A stretch of 64,000 nucleotides of DNA, taken from Streptomyces sp. RPT161. Lineage in GTDB: Bacteria; Actinomycetota; Actinomycetes; Streptomycetales; Streptomycetaceae. Below the pieces are notes generated by a model, which was given only the letters and a program-made list of their open reading frames with translations, had not been told where the DNA came from and did no database searches. The position numbers and the translations under genes were made by a program. Of the stretch, positions 59,961 to 64,000 are shown in pieces (position 1 is the stretch's first letter; each line of letters starts with the position of its first letter). The stretch is taken from positions 240,119 through 304,118 of the forward strand of contig NZ_JAPZVN010000008.1 of assembly GCF_027533845.1 (NCBI RefSeq). Reading direction: 5' to 3'.

Positions 59961-62702
59961 ATGCGCGAGCAGAGCGCCGAACTGGGGCGTGGTCCGGCCG
60001 CGACCAACGCTCCCGAGACCCGGCTTCGCCATGTGGGAGAGCAACGAAGCAGCTACGACCCGGGTGACCCACGACACATGAGGAGCCAATTGATCACCGC
60101 GCGTGCAGCCGCCACCTTCGAGCCGGTCGGACGCTCGGTCGCCACCGCACGTGCCTTCGTCCGCGACACCCTGCAGGGCTGGGGCTTCAGCGACGTGGTC
60201 GACGACGCCGTCGTGCTCACCAGCGAACTGGTCACCAACGCCGTGGTGCACGCGGGCACCGCCGCCGACGTGCTCTGCCTGCGCTACCCGGCGTCGGTGC
60301 GCATCGAGGTCGCCGACCACTACCCCGAACGCGAGGTCCCGCTGCACGAGGGGGACCGCGTCAGCCACCCCGACCGCGAGGGCGGCCGCGGCCTCATCCT
60401 GTGCTCCGCGCTGGCCTCCCGCTGGGGCGTGGAGTACGCCCCGACCCACAAGCAGGTGTGGTTCCAACTCGACCTGCCCGAACGCCCGGCCGGTACCCGC
60501 GCCGCGGGCCCCGCCCTCCCGCTCACCTCGCTGCCGCTGACCGACTCCCAGGTCCGGGTCGCCGTCATCCAGGTCGACCGCGACGGCGTCATCAGCGGCT
60601 GGAACGAGGACGCGCAGTCACTGTTCGGGCACTCACCGCAGCAGGTCGTCGGCAAGGCGCTCGGCGACCTCACCGCCTGGCCGCAGACTCCCGGCACCGG
60701 CTTCGGCCTCGCCGAGGCGCTGCGGCTCTCCCGTTGGGAGGGCTCGTACGGGCTGCGCGGCGCCGACGGCAAGGTCCAGCCGGTGTACGGCTCGCATCTG
60801 CGGGTGCGCGACTCCTCCGGTGAGCCGTCCACGGTCTGCCTGCTGGTACGCGACCACGAGCGCGCCGTGCTCCAGGGCGGCCCGCTGCGCGGCTCGGCGC
60901 AGGACCCGGCACAGGCCGACCGCAGCAAGACCACCACCGACCCCTTCGAGGTCTTCATCGGCTCCCCCGCCCCCGACGACCTCGACAGCCTGCTCCAGCG
61001 CACCGTGGAACGGGCCCGGGACATGCTCGACGGTGACGCCGCCTACCTGCTGCTCGCCACCGACGACGAGACCGAGCTGGAGGTGCGCGCCTCCACCGGC
61101 CTGCCCGCGGCCCGCCAGCGGTTCGCCCGGGTGCCCGTCGAGGCGGGTACCGGCCGCTACGGCAGCGCACGCATGCCCGCCGTGCACGAGGACCTCATCG
61201 CCGCGCCGGGCGCCGTACCGCTGCTGGCCGGCACCGGGATGCGCTCGGTGGTCACCGTGCCGCTGAAGGTGGAGGGACGGCTGACCGGCTCCCTCGGCGT
61301 CGCCGCCGAATCCCCCGGCCGCTACAGCAACGAGGAGGCGCTGCGCCTGCAGTTCGCCGCCGACCGGATCGCACTGGCCGTGGAGAGCGCCCGGCTCACC
61401 GAGCTGGAACGGCTGCGCCGCGGCTCGCTGTCGTTCCTCGTCGAGGCCTCCGACCTGCTGGCCGGAACGCTGGAGCGGGACCAGACACTGGCCCTGATGG
61501 CACAGATGACCGTGCCCACCCTGGCCAGTTGGTGCGCCGTCTACACCATCGCCGAGCAGTCGGAGCCGGAACTGGCCTTCGTACTGCACGAGGACGAGGA
61601 CCGCATCGACGGCCTGAAGGCACTGCTGTCCCGCATCGCCCCGCCCTCCCCCGACCCGACCCCCGGCGCCCGGGTGTGGACCGCGCCCTCCGACGCCGCC
61701 CACTCCACCGCGCTGCGCGCCTCGCTGCGCAGCCTCGGTCTGGCCGAGGCCGGCCGTCCCGCGACCGGCACCGGTGCGCACGCCACCGCCTCGGCGGTCG
61801 GCGGCGAGACGGTCGTACTCCCGCTGGTCGCCCGCAACCGCGTGATCGGCATGCTCACCCTCGGCAAGCCCTCCGACGAGCGCTTCCGCCAGGAGATCCT
61901 GGAACTCGCCGAGGACCTCTCCCGCCGGGCCGCGCTCGCCCTGGACAACGCGCGGTTGTACTCGGAGCGCACCGCCATCAGCCAGTCGCTGCAACGCAGC
62001 CTGCTGCCGCCGGAACTGCCGCAGATCCCCGGCGTCGAGGTCGAGGTGATCTACCAGGCCGCAGGCGAGGGCAACGAGGTCGGCGGCGACTTCTACGACC
62101 TGTTCCCGATCCGCGAGGGCTGCTGGGGCTTCGCCATCGGCGACGTGTGCGGTACCGGCCCGGAGGCCGCGGCGGTCACCGGCCTCGCCCGTCACGCGCT
62201 GCGCCTGCTCGCCAGGGAGGGCTTCGGCGGCCCGGCGGTACTGGAGCGGCTCAACGCCGCGATCCTCGACGAGGGCGCCCGCAGCCGCTTCCTGACCCTG
62301 CTCTACGGGGAGTTGTGGCCGCAGGAAGACGGCAGCGCACTGCTGAAGGTGGTCTGCGCCGGTCATCCGCTGCCGCTGCGGCTACGGCAGGACGGCACCG
62401 TCGAACCGGCGGCCGAACCGCAGCCGCTGCTGGGCGTGTTGGAGGATCTGGAGCTCATCGAGCAGACCGTGCAACTGGAGCCCGGCGACGTGCTGCTGTG
62501 CGTGACCGACGGCGTCACCGAGCGCCGTGAGGGCAGCAGGATGCTGGGCGACGACGGGCTCGCCGAGGTCCTCGCGCAGAGCACCGGCCTCACCGCGGGC
62601 GCCGTGGCGGCACGGGTGCAGCGGGCGGTCGAACGGTTCGCCGCGGACGCACCCTCGGACGACATGGCGATCCTGGCGATGCGGGTTCCCGAACTCCAGT
62701 GA
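59961..62702 (+). CDS. osaC: Multidomain PP2C phosphatase / anti-sigma-type regulator OsaC
   Basis: A 913-residue regulator. It begins with an RsbW-like ATPase domain (about 40-160; N box [12 protein letters not shown]), then a PAS domain ([25 protein letters not shown], ~185), two GAF-type domains (~310-450 and ~470-670) and a SpoIIE/PP2C phosphatase domain (~690-910; [40 protein letters not shown]) that keeps the metal-binding Asp residues. OsaC of S. coelicolor binds and restrains SigB after osmotic stress. ATG 59961 has GGAGGGG upstream; ATG 59910 is less likely. The 273-base gap to osaA (59688-59960) shows no clear SigB promoter. Confidence 0.9.
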   Translation: MREQSAELGRGPAATNAPETRLRHVGEQRSSYDPGDPRHMRSQLITARAAATFEPVGRSVATARAFVRDTLQGWGFSDVVDDAVVLTSELVTNAVVHAGTAADVLCLRYPASVRIEVADHYPEREVPLHEGDRVSHPDREGGRGLILCSALASRWGVEYAPTHKQVWFQLDLPERPAGTRAAGPALPLTSLPLTDSQVRVAVIQVDRDGVISGWNEDAQSLFGHSPQQVVGKALGDLTAWPQTPGTGFGLAEALRLSRWEGSYGLRGADGKVQPVYGSHLRVRDSSGEPSTVCLLVRDHERAVLQGGPLRGSAQDPAQADRSKTTTDPFEVFIGSPAPDDLDSLLQRTVERARDMLDGDAAYLLLATDDETELEVRASTGLPAARQRFARVPVEAGTGRYGSARMPAVHEDLIAAPGAVPLLAGTGMRSVVTVPLKVEGRLTGSLGVAAESPGRYSNEEALRLQFAADRIALAVESARLTELERLRRGSLSFLVEASDLLAGTLERDQTLALMAQMTVPTLASWCAVYTIAEQSEPELAFVLHEDEDRIDGLKALLSRIAPPSPDPTPGARVWTAPSDAAHSTALRASLRSLGLAEAGRPATGTGAHATASAVGGETVVLPLVARNRVIGMLTLGKPSDERFRQEILELAEDLSRRAALALDNARLYSERTAISQSLQRSLLPPELPQIPGVEVEVIYQAAGEGNEVGGDFYDLFPIREGCWGFAIGDVCGTGPEAAAVTGLARHALRLLAREGFGGPAVLERLNAAILDEGARSRFLTLLYGELWPQEDGSALLKVVCAGHPLPLRLRQDGTVEPAAEPQPLLGVLEDLELIEQTVQLEPGDVLLCVTDGVTERREGSRMLGDDGLAEVLAQSTGLTAGAVAARVQRAVERFAADAPSDDMAILAMRVPELQ

Positions 62703-62730
62703 ACTCCCGCGGTCCCGCGGCGAAATGCAC

Positions 62731-62766
62731 GAAGGCCCCGCCTGGTTTCCACCAGGCGGGGCCTTC
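62731..62766. terminator. Strong bidirectional terminator between osaC and tRNA-Thr
   Basis: A perfect 16-base stem (62731-62746 and 62751-62766) with a TTCC tetraloop lies 28 bases after the osaC stop and 8 bases beyond the 3' end of the convergent tRNA gene. Confidence 0.93.
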
Positions 62767-62774
62767 GTCATCTG

Positions 62775-62847
62775 AGCCCCAATACGGAATCGAACCGTAG
62801 ACCTTCTCCTTACCATGGAGACGCTCTGCCGACTGAGCTATTGGGGC
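62775..62847 (-). tRNA. tRNA-Thr (anticodon GGU)
   Basis: Read on the minus strand this 73-base sequence folds as a complete tRNA: acceptor GCCCCAA/TTGGGGC, D arm GCTC...GAGC, anticodon stem TCTCC/GGAGA around loop ATGGTAA (anticodon GGT in DNA), and T arm TACGG-TTCGATT-CCGTA. The discriminator base is U; CCA is not encoded. It reads ACC and ACU threonine codons. Confidence 0.96.
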
Positions 62848-62911
62848 GCGCCGACAGGGAAGATCGTAGCCCATCGCTCCCGTCGACCAAAATTGACGGC
62901 CGACCGCGGGG

Positions 62912-63862
62912 CTAAAGCAGCCCGCCGAGTGCGTTGCAGGCCGAGACGATCCGCTCGACCTCGCGCTCGGTGAGGAGCGGATGCACCGGCAGCGACAGCG
63001 TCTCGGCCGCCGCACGCTCGGTGTGCGGCAAATCCACCGGCATACGGAAGGCCGGAATGCGGTGCAGCGGGGTGGGCACCGGAATTCCCGCGTCGACGCC
63101 ACGAGTTGCCAGCGCCCTGGCGAACGCGTCCCGGTCCGGTCGGCCGTTCCCCGGTACCCGCACCACATACCGGTGGTAGACATGCCGGGCGCCCGCCGCC
63201 ACGTGCGGTATGTGTACGCCCTTCAACGCCGAGTCGAAGACACGGGCGTTGGCCCGGCGCCGCGCGGCGAACCCGGCCAGCCGCTCCAGCTCACCCCGCC
63301 AGGCCACCGCGGACTCGTCGGTGAGCCGCACCTCCGGCGTACGCAACTCCCTCACCCTGCGGGCGAGTCGTGGGTCCTCGGTGACGACGGCCAGGCTGAA
63401 CGCCGCCAGAACGCCGAAGGTACCGACCGGTTCGCGGTCCAGCCCGGCCCCGCATGCCTCCGACGCGTCCTCCACCAGGGCCAGTCCATGGGCCCGCGCC
63501 AACTCTGCCAGCCGACGCATGGGTGCCGGGTGCCCGAACCGGTGCCCGGCGACGATCGCGACGGTGCGCCAACTGATCGCGGCTGCCACGGCATCCGGGT
63601 CCAGGCAGAAGGTGTGCGCGTCGATGTCCGCGAAGACCGGGGTGGCACCGGCCAGCCGAACGGCCTCCACCGCCGCCGCGGGACCGTACGAGGGCACGAT
63701 CACCTCGTCGCCCGGCACCACGCCGAGCGCGACGAGGGACAGGCGGAGGGCGGTGTGCCCCTCCTGGACGGCAACGCAGTGCCGTCCGCCCACGAGGTCC
63801 GCGAACTCCTTCTCGAACACGGTGACCAACGATCCTTCGACCACGCTGCCGCTCGGCTTCAC
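62912..63862 (-). CDS. DegT/DnrJ/EryC1/StrS-fold protein lacking the PLP lysine
   Basis: A 316-residue protein of the sugar-aminotransferase family. FADLVGGRHCVAVQEGHTALRLSL, VPSYGPAAAVEAVRLAGATPVFADID and LALVEDASEACGAGLDREPVGTFG match the family in order. In active members the next segment holds the catalytic lysine ('FSFYPTKNMTTGEGGM'). Here it reads LAAFSLAVVTEDPRLARRV: about 10 residues, including the lysine and the GEGG loop, are missing. The GTG at 63862 follows GGAGG. It is probably not an aminotransferase; a regulatory, binding or structural role is possible. It stands alone between tRNA-Thr and the next gene. Confidence 0.85.
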   Translation of the reverse strand: MKPSGSVVEGSLVTVFEKEFADLVGGRHCVAVQEGHTALRLSLVALGVVPGDEVIVPSYGPAAAVEAVRLAGATPVFADIDAHTFCLDPDAVAAAISWRTVAIVAGHRFGHPAPMRRLAELARAHGLALVEDASEACGAGLDREPVGTFGVLAAFSLAVVTEDPRLARRVRELRTPEVRLTDESAVAWRGELERLAGFAARRRANARVFDSALKGVHIPHVAAGARHVYHRYVVRVPGNGRPDRDAFARALATRGVDAGIPVPTPLHRIPAFRMPVDLPHTERAAAETLSLPVHPLLTEREVERIVSACNALGGLL

Positions 63863-63956
63863 GCCGCACCTCCAGTCGTCGATGCTGGCCAGGCTCCCGA
63901 GGCCCGACGATCTGCGGTCAAGCGGCGGGTGAACGACGGATGATGAAAACGCAAAA

Positions 63957-63993
63957 AGCCCCAGTTCCCGTGCTTGGCACGGGAACTGGGGCT
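63957..63993. terminator. Terminator at the right edge
   Basis: Perfect 17-base arms (63957-63973 and 63977-63993) flank a TTG loop. A run of five A at 63953-63957 gives a U tract on the minus strand, so it most likely ends a minus-strand gene beyond the right edge. The rest of 63863-63956 is the DegT-like gene's upstream region. Confidence 0.9.
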
Positions 63994-64000
63994 CTCTGAA

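Noticed and set aside
62775..64000. Integrated element using tRNA-Thr as attachment site
   Set aside because: No integrase gene and no second copy of the tRNA 3' end are visible in the window.

Overview
The window is high-GC actinomycete chromosome and almost certainly Streptomyces or a close relative. Coding GC is very high, GTG/TTG starts are common, only one TTA codon was noticed, and the content and order (nrdJ-nrdR-lexA-dinG, siderophore genes, hflX, rshA, dapF, miaA, miaB, glu transporter, recX-recA, lhr, nei, dps, clgR-cinA-pgsA-rimO-rodZ-like-ftsK, osaB-osaA-osaC) follow the conserved core region known in S. coelicolor (around SCO5747-SCO5805). No phage, insertion sequence, CRISPR array or plasmid gene was found, so this is core chromosome with a few lineage-specific changes.

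Layout. 1-1360: an ECF sigma factor (cut by the window edge), translationally coupled to a DUF4937-like protein, and a VOC-fold protein. 1429-8513: nucleotide supply and SOS control. B12-dependent ribonucleotide reductase nrdJ and its repressor nrdR are divergent from lexA; a pair of phased NrdR boxes and a LexA box lie between them; dinG follows. 8596-14788: a four-gene NRPS-independent (NIS) siderophore operon of rhizobactin/schizokinen type (PLP aminotransferase, two IucA/IucC synthetases, an AlcB-type acyltransferase) without the amine N-hydroxylase and decarboxylase expected beside them. 15072-21579: a secreted trypsin-like protease, HflX, a secreted M1 peptidase and the (p)ppGpp enzyme RshA. 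21743-27045: dapF, a small membrane protein, miaA, a short acidic protein, an extradiol-dioxygenase-like protein and miaB.

27129-35970: a TAXI-type solute-binding protein with a TTA codon beside a two-component system; a glutamate-type ABC importer with ATPase and two permeases but no binding protein; an FAD monooxygenase; and a cysteine dioxygenase-rhodanese pair preceded by a short Cys-containing leader peptide and a hairpin, a likely cysteine-sensing attenuator. 35955-45934: recX-recA with an SOS box inside the recA promoter, a DUF3046 protein, an alpha/alpha-barrel protein, Lhr helicase, endonuclease VIII and a Dps protein. 46089-53158: clgR, cinA, pgsA, rimO, a RodZ-like protein and ftsK, all on the minus strand. 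53263-62702: the osmoadaptation module: OsaB, the very large hybrid kinase OsaA (an array of ten 92-residue HAMP-type repeats) and divergent OsaC. The right end has tRNA-Thr(GGU), a DegT-family protein that lacks the PLP-binding lysine, and a strong terminator.

The unifying theme is genome maintenance and stress: dNTP supply, SOS response, helicases, base-excision repair, DNA protection, chromosome translocation, proteolysis control, stringent and osmotic signalling. The best leads for undescribed biology are the incomplete NIS siderophore operon, the leader-peptide control of cysteine catabolism, the transporter-less and probably bldA-dependent TAXI protein beside a two-component system, and the lysine-less DegT homologue.
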